NCBI RefSeq assembly: GCF_003583405.1
Contig: NZ_QXEC01000009.1
Location: forward strand, 1 to 64,000
Reading direction: 5' to 3'
Length of the DNA stretch: 64,000 bases
Source of the DNA: Micromonospora radicis
GTDB taxonomy: Bacteria > Actinomycetota > Actinomycetes > Mycobacteriales > Micromonosporaceae
Of the stretch, positions 1 through 9,166 are shown in pieces. The position numbers and the translations under genes were made by a program. The number at the start of each line of letters is the position of its first letter. Within the stretch, counting starts at the first letter, position 1. The notes below the pieces were generated by a model. That model saw nothing but the letters and a program-made list of their open reading frames with translations. It ran no database searches and was not told the DNA's origin.

Positions 1-1
1 G

Positions 2-46
2 GCTTTTTTCGCCTCGGAACTCGACCCGACCCGGCGACGGTCGTGA
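2..46 (+). CDS. IS3 OrfA, C-terminal end only (partial)
   Basis: Reading frame 2 gives AFFASELDPTRRRS and then TGA at 44-46. This resembles the usual tail of IS3-family OrfA, the helix-turn-helix subunit of the transposase. The stop overlaps the GTG at 43 that could start OrfB alone. The gene begins outside the window. Confidence 0.7.
   Translation, partial: AFFASELDPTRRRS
4..10 (+). other. -1 programmed ribosomal frameshift site (T TTT TTC)
   Basis: In the OrfA frame the heptamer reads T-TTT-TTC, a canonical X-XXY-YYZ slippery site. Slipping back one base moves the ribosome from frame 2 to frame 1, and frame 1 is open from base 1 through OrfB. This is the known way IS3 elements make the OrfAB transposase. 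The site's efficiency cannot be judged from sequence. Confidence 0.75.
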
Positions 47-969
47 CGCTCGTCGACGAGCTACGCGACCGCTTCGGGGTCGAGCCCGTCCTCCGGGTCA
101 TCGGCGTGGCCGTCTCCACCTACTACGGCTGGCTCACCCAAGCCGCCAACCCCTCCGCTCGCCGACGTGAGGACGCGGATCTGGCGGTGGAGATCGCGGA
201 GATCCACGACGTGTCGGGCGGCGCCTACGGCAGCCCGAGAGTGCACGCCATGCTGCGCCGCCAAGGCCGCCAGGTGGGTCGCAAGCGGGTCGAGCGGTTG
301 ATGCGTGACGCCGGCCTGCAAGGCGCGTTCCTGCGCAAGAAGTGGCGCATCCCGTCCACCCGGTCGAACCCGAAGGCGACGCCCGCTCCGGACCTGGTCA
401 ACCGGCAGTTCACCGCTGCGGCACCCCACCGGCTGTGGGTCGCCGACGCGACCCGTATCCCCTGCGGGCAGGGCGTGTTCTGGCTGGCCGCGGTGCGGGA
501 TGTGTTCTCCAACCGCATCGTGGGCTGGCGGTGTTCCGACCGCTGCGACACCGACCTGATCCTCGGCGCGCTCGAATACGGCATCTGGTCGCGCGACGTC
601 CGCGACGGCCAACTGATCCACCACTCGGACAGGGGCTCGAACTACACGTCGTTCCGCTTCGCGCAACGCCTGGCCGACAACGGCATCCTGCCCTCCATGG
701 GGTCGGTCGGCGACTCGTTCGACAACGCGTTGATGGAGAACTTCTGGTCAACGCTGAAGATCGAACTGGTCTACCGCAACTCCTGGCGGACCCGCGACGA
801 GGCGGAGAACGCGATCTTCGCCTACATAGATGGGTGGTACAACACCCGCCGCATCCAGAAAGACCTCGGCTGGCGATCCCCAGACGAGTACGAAGCCGCC
901 TGGCACGCCCACCAGGCCCGACCCGACGAGACGGCTATCGTTCAGCCTGAGCCCACCGGCGCCAGGTAA
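43..969 (+). CDS. IS3-family transposase OrfB (DDE integrase domain)
   Basis: The 308-residue retroviral-type integrase (rve) subunit catalyses DNA cleavage and strand transfer of the IS. An N-terminal HTH_21-like segment (about residues 45-105) precedes the catalytic core. D135 (in WVADATRIP), D196 (HHSDRGSNY) and E232 (MENFWSTLK) form the triad, with 35 residues between the second Asp and the Glu as expected for DD(35)E. It looks intact. The GTG at 43 overlaps the orfA stop, but the active form is probably the OrfAB frameshift product starting upstream of the window. Nothing suggests inactivation. Confidence 0.92.
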   Translation: MTLVDELRDRFGVEPVLRVIGVAVSTYYGWLTQAANPSARRREDADLAVEIAEIHDVSGGAYGSPRVHAMLRRQGRQVGRKRVERLMRDAGLQGAFLRKKWRIPSTRSNPKATPAPDLVNRQFTAAAPHRLWVADATRIPCGQGVFWLAAVRDVFSNRIVGWRCSDRCDTDLILGALEYGIWSRDVRDGQLIHHSDRGSNYTSFRFAQRLADNGILPSMGSVGDSFDNALMENFWSTLKIELVYRNSWRTRDEAENAIFAYIDGWYNTRRIQKDLGWRSPDEYEAAWHAHQARPDETAIVQPEPTGAR

Positions 970-974
970 CCAAC

Positions 975-999
975 CCTCCGGCAAACCGGGGGAACCTCA
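975..999 (+). repeat. Probable right terminal inverted repeat of the IS3 element
   Basis: The last 25 bases of the element, read on the minus strand, begin TGAGGTTCCCCCGGTTTGCC, a typical IS3-family end starting with TG. The matching left repeat is outside the window, so the boundary is inferred from the terminal CA and its closeness to the orfB stop at 969. Confidence 0.55.
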
Positions 1000-1212
1000 T
1001 CCTTCGGGGAGCAGGTCCCGGCCCGCCACGTCAAGCGGGCCTTGACGCACGTACGGACGCTGCCGGAACCGCCTGCGTCGGCTCTCGTGTCACGGACCGC
1101 GCCCCCGGCGGACACCGCCACCGTGGCGCAGTTGACCCAACCTCGCCCGGCTCGGACCCGGCTCCCGGGGTCGGAGCTGGCCACCCGCGGCCACCCCTCC
1201 CCTCCCAGGTGA
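1000..1212 (+). pseudogene. Coding-like C-terminal fragment of an unidentified gene
   Basis: Immediately after the IS end, frame 1 stays open to TGA at 1210-1212 with strong G/C bias in third positions, while the other plus frames lack it. The roughly 70-residue product is rich in Ala, Pro, Arg and Thr, and I recognise no family. It is most simply the 3' end of a gene interrupted by the IS or by the deletion that also removed the 5' part of rep. Coding status rests on base composition only. Confidence 0.3.
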
Positions 1213-1220
1213 GCAGTTGA

Positions 1221-2060
1221 CCTGACCCTGAGCGGCTGCGGAGCCGGCTCCTGGACGACCGGCATGCCCTGCCCGAGGGCTGGCCGATCGCTTGGGGCGA
1301 GCAGGTCGACGTCCGGCCGATCACCACCGATGGCACGGGTGAGGTCACTGACGGCATGGTCGCCGGTTACCTTGCCAAGTACGCCACCAAAAGCACCGAG
1401 GCCACTGGGCACACCTCCACCCGACTGACCGCCGACACGATCGGGGACTACGCCGACCCCGACGGCGACCACACCGCCCGCCTCATCGACGCCTGCTGGC
1501 GCATCGGCCGACCCACCCACACACCCGTACCCCTGTCTGAGCGACCGCGTGACCTCCGGCCCCGACCCGGCTTCATCCAGGCGTGGGAGTGCCCCGACTG
1601 CGGCACCCACACCCGATACGCCGCCTGCCCCGTCTGCGTCGCCCACCGTCAAGCCGCCCTTGACACCGAACCCACGAAACCCGCCACCGGCAACCCCTAC
1701 GCCCGGCTACGCCGATGGGCACACATGCTCGGCTACGGCGGCCACTTCCTCACCAAAGGCCGCCGCTACTCCGTCACCTTCCAACTCCTACGGGACACCC
1801 GCATCAACTACCGCCGGCACGAACACCACGACCAGGCCGACGAACACACCGGCACGCTCCGCGCCGCCGACCACCACGACGACGACACCACCCTGATCGT
1901 CGGCACCCTCACCTTCGCCGGCGTCGGCTGGCACACCACCGGAGACGCACTCCTCGCCGCCACCGCCGCCGCCATGGCCAGAGAACGACGCACCACCGGC
2001 CGCGAAGAACTCGCCCACGAACTTGGCACGAACCCTGACGGCCTGGTCCTGGCCGCGTAG
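1221..2060 (+). pseudogene. RepSA-like replication initiator of an integrative element, 5'-truncated
   Basis: Frame 3 gives about 279 residues resembling the C-terminal half of RepSA-type initiators, which start rolling-circle replication of actinomycete integrative elements (AICEs). Diagnostic stretches are GEQVDVRPIT and MVAGYLAKYATKSTEATG, followed by a Cys-rich CPDC...CPVC motif. The frame hits TGA at 1218-1220 just upstream and no N-terminal domain is found, so about half the protein is missing. An internal ATG at 1356 could start a 234-residue product, but it would lack the catalytic half. The excisionase gene follows 20 bp downstream, the usual rep-xis-int order. Confidence 0.75.
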
Positions 2061-2080
2061 CAGATGAGAAGGAGGAACCC

Positions 2081-2272
2081 TTGGCTAGACGAGACGCAGC
2101 CACCGAGGAGCTGTGGTCGATCGAGGAGGTGTCGGCCTTCCTGCGGGTACCGGTCGGCACGCTCTACCAGTGGCGGTATCGGCGTACCGGCCCTCGCGCG
2201 TTCAAGGTCGGCCGTCACCTGCGGTATGACCCGGCTGATGTGCAGTCCTGGCTGACCGGACGGGCGGCCTGA
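2081..2272 (+). CDS. xis: Excisionase-type helix-turn-helix protein (Xis)
   Basis: This 63-residue protein has a MerR-like winged helix (HTH_17) of the kind that bends DNA and steers AICE integrases towards excision. It reads WSIEEVSAFLRVPVGTLYQW, then a GPRAFKVGRHLRYDPADVQSWL wing. The start is TTG at 2081, supported by GAAGGAGGA at 2068-2076 with good spacing; no ATG or GTG fits. Its TGA (2270-2272) is one base before the integrase GTG, so the two are translationally linked. It looks intact, although its partner integrase is damaged. Confidence 0.8.
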   Translation: MARRDAATEELWSIEEVSAFLRVPVGTLYQWRYRRTGPRAFKVGRHLRYDPADVQSWLTGRAA

Positions 2273-2273
2273 C

Positions 2274-3240
2274 GTGGGCAGTGTTGAGAAGCGGGTCCGT
2301 GACGGCAAGGTGACCTACCTGGCTCGGTGGCGCGATGACGCCCGACGGCAGCGCAAGCGGTCGTTTACCCGAAAGGTCGATGCTGACCGTTTCCTTGCGC
2401 AGGTGGAAGCCGACATCCTGCGCGGCCAGTACGTCGACCCGTCCGACAAGACGACAGTCGTCGAGTACGCCCGTCGTTGGGCCGCTGGCCGCGCTCACCG
2501 TCCCACTACCGCTCGGCGAGTCGCCAGTCTGATCGAGACGCATATCGCCGCAACGTCGCTGGGTTCTCGACGCCTGGCGGCGGTCCTCGATCGGCTCGTG
2601 GGCCGCTCCCCCGTGGTCCGGGTCAGCCTGCCGTCAGCACATCGCAAGCGCATTGTGCCGCTCACCGTCGACCAGGTGCGCGCGCTCGCGGACGCGATGC
2701 CCGCCCGTAACCGGGCCATGGTCATCACACAGGCTGGCTTGGGGCTGCGTCTCGGCGAGTTGCTCGCGCTACGCGTTGAGGACATCGACTACACCGCACG
2801 CCTGGTCCGGATCGAATGGCAGTTCGCGCCGCAGTCCAAGGTGCGAACGGTACCCAAGACGCCTCGGTCCCGCCGTACCGTGCCACTGCCCCAGGTTGTC
2901 GCAGATGCTCTCCGCACGCACTGTGCGGATTACCCGCCCGCCGATGACGGGACGGTCTTCACGACCCGCTTCGCCGGGCCGTACCGGCACGACTACTACG
3001 GCTCGCTGATCTTCGGTGCAGCGGTCCGCAAGGCCGGGCTGCCGGAGAGCACCACGAGCCACGACCTTCGGCACCACTACGCCTCGGTACTGCTGATGCA
3101 GGGCGAGTCGGTCATCGTGGTCGCCGAGCGGTTGGGGCACGAGAATGCCGCCCTGGTCCTGTCGACCTATGGGCACCTCATGCCGGACTCGGAGGAACGC
3201 ACCCGCCGGGCGGTCGACGACGCGTGGGGGTGTGCCCCAG
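2274..3240 (+). pseudogene. int: Tyrosine integrase of an AICE, damaged
   Basis: A site-specific recombinase that would integrate and excise the element. An N-terminal SAM-like arm domain (about residues 10-65) is followed by the catalytic domain with R159, K195, H263, R266, H289 and Y299, all in place. Two faults are visible. Only about 70 residues separate the start of the core-binding domain (TTVVEYARRW) from the catalytic domain (IVPLTVDQVRAL), roughly 35-40 fewer than I expect, suggesting an in-frame deletion near residue 103. There is also no stop of its own: the frame continues beyond residue 322 as meaningless antisense of ychF to 4712. It is probably inactive. No tRNA or att duplication is seen at the junction. 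Confidence 0.75.
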
Positions 3241-3281
3241 ACCGAAGCCCCAACCCGTTGACCTGGAGAAACAGGCCGGAT

Positions 3282-4367
<1,086 letters not shown>

Positions 4368-4508
4368 GACGAGCCAGCTTACGCCGCCACCCCACACCAC
4401 CGGGCGCCGGTGGCCCCGCTCCGCCACCCCGGCTCGCCAGCATGGTCGACTCCGGCTCGCCGGAGCAGGTTCGTGGGGCGCGGTCAGCGCCGGCCCAGGC
4501 TCGCGCGG

Positions 4509-4994
4509 TCAGCGCCGGCCCGCCGGGCCGGGCTGGCGGGGGATCAACGTGCCGATGCGCAACGTGCCCGGGGCCAACTCCGCGGCGGCGGCGAACGGGA
4601 GCGTGCAGCGATCGGCGGCGGACGAACTTACATGGCGCGACTCGCCGAGCATCCAATGCACCTCGTCGGCCGTCCAGCCGAGGGCCGACCGGCCGGCGAT
4701 GGCCCGGAGTAGCCGCAGGGCCGCTCGGGTGTCGTCGTCGTAGAAGCGCATGCACCAGTGATGCACCCACATGCCCAGCGCCCGCACACCGTCGTCGTCG
4801 AGCGAGCGCAGCAGCCGTCCGCAGGCGGTGTCGGCGAAGGCTCGGCCCGGGTCGTCGGCGCGGTCCCGCTCGATGGCACCGACCGCTGCCGGTGCCACGG
4901 TACGCATCCGGTCGTAGAAGCGTTGGACCACAGCCTCGTCCAGCGACGGATGCCCCTGTCTCGATCCCGCCGCCCGACCCGCCACGCTCACCAT
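4509..4994 (-). CDS. Hypothetical protein
   Basis: This 161-residue product is of unknown function. Its start is ATG at 4994 with an AAGAAGGGG ribosome-binding site about 8 bp upstream. It is soluble-looking and mostly helical, with an acidic, Arg-rich core (EAVVQRFYDRMRTV, then GMWVHHWCMRFYDDDTRAALRLL). There is no signal peptide, membrane segment or recognisable catalytic motif. It lies on the same strand as ychF, about 140 bp upstream, and could share a transcript. Third-position GC bias supports coding. Confidence 0.6.
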   Translation of the reverse strand: MVSVAGRAAGSRQGHPSLDEAVVQRFYDRMRTVAPAAVGAIERDRADDPGRAFADTACGRLLRSLDDDGVRALGMWVHHWCMRFYDDDTRAALRLLRAIAGRSALGWTADEVHWMLGESRHVSSSAADRCTLPFAAAAELAPGTLRIGTLIPRQPGPAGRR

Positions 4995-5287
4995 CGCCGC
5001 GCCCCTTCTTGACTTGGTGGCGCGCACCCTACCGACCACACCCGACACTTTCCCCACCCCGCCCCCGCCCCACACGCACCTCGCCCCGCCCGCCCCACCT
5101 CGCCCCGCCTCGCCCCGCCCGGCCCCGCCGATCTTGGAGTTCTGGTCGCCGACTGATCCATGTACGCCCGTTTGCGGGGACCGAAACTGCAAGATCCACG
5201 TGGCGGGCAGGCGGGATGGGGGGGCAGGTGGGGGTGGGGTCCGAATTCCGCCAGTCGGGGGGTGGGGTGGGGGTGGATGATCGGGGT
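4995..5287. other. Intergenic region, strongly strand-skewed
   Basis: This divergent spacer between the hypothetical gene (minus) and ada-alkA (plus) has about 90 bp of almost pure C-rich sequence on the plus strand (5035-5130), then an inverted repeat (5130-5196), then a G-rich run (5217-5275) leading into the ada-alkA start. No gene is visible. Confidence 0.6.
5130..5196. repeat. Imperfect inverted repeat with 'gatcttg' arms
   Basis: Arms gatcttggagttct (5130-5143) and gaaactgcaagatc (5183-5196) pair with few mismatches around a spacer of about 40 bp. It lies in a divergent promoter region, so it could be a dispersed palindromic repeat or an operator. One copy alone cannot distinguish these. 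Confidence 0.45.
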
Positions 5288-6754
5288 GTGGAGCTGGAGT
5301 TCGAGCGGTGTTACCGGGCGGTGGACAGCCGTGACCAGCGGTTCGACGGGTGGTTCTACACCGGCGTCCTGTCGACCGGGATCTACTGTCGGCCGTCTTG
5401 TCCGGCGGTGACGCCGAGACGACACAACGTCCGGTTCTTCGCTTCCGCGGCGGCGGCTCAGGGTGCCGGGTTGCGGGCCTGCCGACGGTGCCGGCCGGAC
5501 GTCTCCCCCGGTTCCCCGGAGTGGGACGTCCGAGCCGACCTGGTGGGGCGGGCCATGCGGCTGATCGCGGACGGAGTGGTCGACCGGGACGGTGTACCAG
5601 GGTTGGCCGCGCGGCTCGGCTACACCGAACGGCACCTGCACCGGATGTTGCGGGCGGAGCTGGGTGCGGGGCCGTTGGCACTGGCCCGGGCCCAGCGGGC
5701 GCAGACCGCCCGGACGCTTGTCGAGACGACCGGGTTGGGCCTGGCCGAGATCGCCTTCGCCGCCGGGTTCGGCAGCGTCCGGCAGTTCAACGACACGATC
5801 CGCGAGGTGTACGGATCGCCCCCCTCGCAGTTGCGCGCCGGGCGGCGGTCGACGGGCGGCGGGGCCGGCACGGTCGCGCTGCGGTTGGCGTACCGGCCGC
5901 CGATGCACGCCGCCGCGCTGCTCGACTTCCTCGCCCGGCGGACCCTGCCCGGGGTGGACGAGGTGCACGACGGCACGTACCGGCGGGGGGTGAGGCTGCC
6001 GCACGGCACGGCGGAGGTGGCCCTGACGCCGCTGCCGGGGCACGTGGCGGCCACCCTGCGGCTGGCGGACCTGCGTGACCTGGCCCCCGCCGTGGCCCGT
6101 TGCCGGCACCTGTTCGACCTGGACGCCGATCCGGTCGCGGTGGACCAGACGCTCGGCGCCGATCCGGCGCTGGCCGCCGTCGTGGCGGCCGAGCCCGGGG
6201 TACGCGTGCCGCACGCGGTCGACGGCTTCGAGATGGCGGTACGCGCCATCGCCACCCAGCAGGTCTCGCTGGCCGCCGCCCGGACCACCCTCACCCACCT
6301 GCTCGCCGCAACCGGCCCGCATCCGACGGCCCCGACCGTCGGGGCGGGTGCGTTACGGGGGTTCCCGTCGGCCGAGGAGGTGCTGGCCCTGCCGGACGGG
6401 GCGTTGCGGATGCCGGCGACGCGGCGGGAGACGATCCGGCGGGTGGCGCGGGCGGTGGCCGACGGCGAACTCGACCTGGGCCCGGGCGGTGATCGGGAAC
6501 AGAACGCGCGGCGGTTGACCGCGATCCCGGGCGTCGGCCCGTGGACGGCGGGATACCTGGCGATGCGGGCGCTCGGCGATCCGGACGTGTTGCTCGCCAC
6601 CGACCTCGCGGTACGCCGGGGCGCCGCGGCGCTCGGGCTGCCCGACACCGCGAAGACCCTCGACTCGTACGCCGCCGGCTGGCGCCCCTGGCGCTCGTAC
6701 GCGGTGGTCCGACTCTGGAGAGCAGAGTGCAGCCAACCCAGGAGCAGAGCGTGA
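5288..6754 (+). CDS. Ada-AlkA fusion: methyl-phosphotriester sensor/regulator with 3-methyladenine DNA glycosylase
   Basis: A 488-residue protein combining adaptive-response regulation with base excision repair. Residues 1-75 form the Ada zinc domain with C34, C38, C65 and C68, the same spacing as E. coli Ada C38/C42/C69/C72, where the first Cys accepts methyl from phosphotriesters. Residues about 85-185 are an AraC-type DNA-binding domain. An AlkA N-terminal domain and an HhH-GPD glycosylase domain follow, with hairpin LTAIPGVGPWTAGYLA and catalytic Asp about 439 (LLATDLAVRRG). Start GTG 5288 is chosen by family alignment; in-frame GTG 5273 is an alternative. Its TGA overlaps the ogt GTG. 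The protein probably autoregulates this two-gene alkylation-repair operon. Confidence 0.92.
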   Translation: MELEFERCYRAVDSRDQRFDGWFYTGVLSTGIYCRPSCPAVTPRRHNVRFFASAAAAQGAGLRACRRCRPDVSPGSPEWDVRADLVGRAMRLIADGVVDRDGVPGLAARLGYTERHLHRMLRAELGAGPLALARAQRAQTARTLVETTGLGLAEIAFAAGFGSVRQFNDTIREVYGSPPSQLRAGRRSTGGGAGTVALRLAYRPPMHAAALLDFLARRTLPGVDEVHDGTYRRGVRLPHGTAEVALTPLPGHVAATLRLADLRDLAPAVARCRHLFDLDADPVAVDQTLGADPALAAVVAAEPGVRVPHAVDGFEMAVRAIATQQVSLAAARTTLTHLLAATGPHPTAPTVGAGALRGFPSAEEVLALPDGALRMPATRRETIRRVARAVADGELDLGPGGDREQNARRLTAIPGVGPWTAGYLAMRALGDPDVLLATDLAVRRGAAALGLPDTAKTLDSYAAGWRPWRSYAVVRLWRAECSQPRSRA

Positions 6755-7260
6755 ACGACACGATCATCCACGGTGCCGTGGTCGACACCCCCGCCGGCCC
6801 GTTCACCATCCTCGCCGGGCCGGACGGGGCGGTCCGGGCGGCCGGCTTCACCGCCGACGCGGCCGACCTGTTGCCGCTGGTCCACCCCCGGCTGCGCGGC
6901 GAGCTGCGCGGGCGACGCGAACTCGGCCCGGTCACCGCCGCCGTCACCCGTTACCTGGCCGGTGACCTGACCGCCATCGACGTCGTCCCGGTCGAGCAGC
7001 ACACCGGCGGGGCGTTCATGGCACACGCCTGGCAGGTGTTGCGCGAGGTCAAGCCGGGCCGGCCGATCACCTACACCGGGTACGCCGGGCTGGCCGGTCG
7101 CCCGGCCGCCGTACGCGCCGCGGCGGCGGCCTGCGCCCGCAACGCCGCCGCCCTCTTCGTCCCCTGCCACCGGGTGTTGCGTACCGACGGCACGTTGGGC
7201 GGCTACCGCTGGGGGCTGCCGGTGAAGGAGTGGCTGCTCAGCCACGAGCGTGAACGTTGA
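6751..7260 (+). CDS. ogt: Methylated-DNA--protein-cysteine S-methyltransferase
   Basis: A 169-residue suicide repair protein that moves alkyl groups from O6-alkylguanine or O4-alkylthymine to its own cysteine. The active-site motif PCHRV has C139; an HTH-like region (GRPITYTGYAGLAG) and the GGYRWGLPVKEWLL tail are typical. The GTG start overlaps the ada-alkA stop (GTGA, 6751-6754) and has GGAG at 6741-6744, so translation is coupled. The Ada methyl-phosphotriester domain sits on the neighbouring glycosylase rather than here, an arrangement also seen in mycobacteria. Confidence 0.93.
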   Translation: MNDTIIHGAVVDTPAGPFTILAGPDGAVRAAGFTADAADLLPLVHPRLRGELRGRRELGPVTAAVTRYLAGDLTAIDVVPVEQHTGGAFMAHAWQVLREVKPGRPITYTGYAGLAGRPAAVRAAAAACARNAAALFVPCHRVLRTDGTLGGYRWGLPVKEWLLSHERER

Positions 7261-7309
7261 GCAATCGTTCTGACAACAACACGACACCGGCGTCGCCCCC
7301 GTTTGCCGT

Positions 7310-7315
7310 TACCTT
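7310..7315 (+). promoter_or_regulatory. -10 element of a leaderless promoter
   Basis: TACCTT fits the actinobacterial TANNNT -10 and lies 6 bp before the GTG at 7322, so the transcript would begin at or near the start codon. No convincing -35 and no Shine-Dalgarno sequence is seen. Confidence 0.5.
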
Positions 7316-7321
7316 CGGGTA

Positions 7322-9166
7322 GTGGCTGCGGGGAGCGACGACGGCCCGACCGACCGCGACGAGGTCCGGCGACATCCGCTGGGCAATCTCTGGCGACTGC
7401 GTTCCTATCTCCGCCCGCACGCCCTGGAGTTCGCCCTGCTCATGCTCGCCGGGCTGGCGGCGACCGGGGCGGGCATCGCGGTGCCGCTGGTGGCGCAGCG
7501 GGTGGTCGACGGGCCGATCGCCCGCCAGGATCCGACCGGGCTGTACCGGTTGGCCGGGCTCGCCCTGCTGCTCGGCCTGGCCGAAGCCGCGTTGATCTTC
7601 ATTCGGCGGTGGGTGCAGACCTCCTCCTCGGTGGCCATGGAGGCGGCCATCCGCGACGACGTCTACGCCCACCTGCAACGGCTTCCGGCCAGCTTCCACG
7701 ACCGGTGGCCCTCCGGGCAGCTGCTCTCCCGGATCACCAGCGACCTGTCGGTGCTGCGCCGGTTCCTCTCCTTCGGAGTGTTGTTCCTCGTCCTGAACGT
7801 GGTCACCTACCTGGTCGTGGTGGTGCTGCTGGTCCGGCTGCATCCGGTGCTCGGTGTGCTGGTGGCCACCAGCGCGGTGCCGCTGTTCCTGATCGCCCGC
7901 CGGTTCGGCCGGCACTACCACACCGCGTCCCGACGCATGCAGGACCAGCAGGGCGACGTGGCCACCCTGGTCGAGGAGACCGCGCAGGGTCTGCGGACCA
8001 TGAAGGCGTACGGGCGGGGGCCGCAACTGGCCGCCCGGTTCGCCGCCGGCACCCGGGCCCTGCACGACACCGGGGTCGACAAGGGACGGCTGCTCGCCCG
8101 CACCGCCGCGCTGCTCGACATGGTGCCCAACCTGACCCTCGGCGTCGTGCTGGTGGCCGGTGCCGCGGCGGTCTCCACCGGACGGCTCACCATCGGCCAG
8201 CTCGTGGCCTTCGTCAGCCTCCAGCTGATGCTGATCTGGCCGGTGCAGTCACTGGGCTGGATCATCGCCAACGGCCAGGAGGCGGCCACCGCCGCCGACC
8301 GGATCCAGGAGGTACTCGACACGGCACCGGCCATCGTGGACGCGCCCGGCGCCATCGCGGTGCCCCGCTCGGCGGTACGCGGCCGGCTGCACTTCGACGC
8401 GGTCACCTTCCGCTACCCGGGCACCACCGCCGCGGTGCTGCGCGGCGTCGACCTGGTCGTGGAGCCCGGCGAGACCGTCGCCGTGGTCGGCGCCACCGGC
8501 AGCGGCAAGAGCACCCTGCTGTCCCTGGTGCCCCGGCTGCACGACGTCGGGTCGGGTCGGATCGCCCTCGACGGCCACGACCTGCGCGACCTGCGGTTGG
8601 ACTCGCTACGCGGCCTGGTCGGGATGGCCTTCGAGGAGCCGACGCTGTTCTCCATGTCGGTGTGGGAGAACCTCACCCTGGGCCGTCCCGACGCCGGTGC
8701 GGACGAGGTCCGGGCGGCGCTCACCCTGGCCCGGGCCGAGTTCGCGTACGACCTGCCGTGGGGATTGCAGACCCGGCTGGGCGAGCAGGGGCTGTCGCTC
8801 TCCGGTGGCCAGCGGCAGCGGCTGGCGTTGGCCCGGGCGGTGCTGGTCCGCCCCGCCGTGCTCGTACTCGACGATCCGCTCTCCGCGCTGGACGTGCACA
8901 CCGAGGCGCTGGTCGAGTCGGCGCTGCGGCGGGTACTGCGGGATCTGACCGCGCTGCTGGTGGTGCACCGCCCGTCCACCATCGCCCTCGCCGACCGGGT
9001 CGCGCTGCTGGAGCACGGCCGGATCTCCGCCGTCGGAACCCACACCGACCTGCTGGCCACCGTGCCCGCGTACCGTGCGCTGCTCTCGGCCGAGCCGGCC
9101 GGCCCACCGTCGCCCCGGCGGGCGGTCGGCCCGACGCCCGGCGGCTCACCACTGGTGCACTCGTGA
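7322..9166 (+). CDS. ABC exporter half-transporter with non-canonical ATP site
   Basis: A 614-residue type IV ABC exporter half: an N-terminal six-helix membrane domain (about 30-330) then an ATP-binding domain. Walker A (ATGSGKS) is near residue 390, the signature LSLSGGQRQR is good and the H-loop is VHRPST. Walker B reads VLVLDDPLSALD (near 515), so Asp replaces the catalytic Glu. This marks the degenerate-site partner of a heterodimer such as TM287/288. It overlaps the next gene by 4 bp (GTGA), and the two clearly form one transporter. The substrate is unknown (drug, lipid or peptide). The start GTG has a -10 box 6 bp upstream instead of a ribosome-binding site. Confidence 0.9.
   Translation: MAAGSDDGPTDRDEVRRHPLGNLWRLRSYLRPHALEFALLMLAGLAATGAGIAVPLVAQRVVDGPIARQDPTGLYRLAGLALLLGLAEAALIFIRRWVQTSSSVAMEAAIRDDVYAHLQRLPASFHDRWPSGQLLSRITSDLSVLRRFLSFGVLFLVLNVVTYLVVVVLLVRLHPVLGVLVATSAVPLFLIARRFGRHYHTASRRMQDQQGDVATLVEETAQGLRTMKAYGRGPQLAARFAAGTRALHDTGVDKGRLLARTAALLDMVPNLTLGVVLVAGAAAVSTGRLTIGQLVAFVSLQLMLIWPVQSLGWIIANGQEAATAADRIQEVLDTAPAIVDAPGAIAVPRSAVRGRLHFDAVTFRYPGTTAAVLRGVDLVVEPGETVAVVGATGSGKSTLLSLVPRLHDVGSGRIALDGHDLRDLRLDSLRGLVGMAFEEPTLFSMSVWENLTLGRPDAGADEVRAALTLARAEFAYDLPWGLQTRLGEQGLSLSGGQRQRLALARAVLVRPAVLVLDDPLSALDVHTEALVESALRRVLRDLTALLVVHRPSTIALADRVALLEHGRISAVGTHTDLLATVPAYRALLSAEPAGPPSPRRAVGPTPGGSPLVHS

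Larger units (their letters stand above)
1..999 (+). mobile_element. IS3-family insertion sequence, right-hand part
   Basis: The window opens inside an IS3-family element. Visible are the last codons of orfA, a T-TTT-TTC slippery heptamer, the whole of orfB (DDE transposase) and a probable right terminal repeat ending in CA at 999, as IS3-family ends do. The left end and most of orfA lie outside the window. The element abuts a coding-like fragment and a truncated replication gene, so it probably inserted into, or caused deletion within, an older integrated element. Confidence 0.85.
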
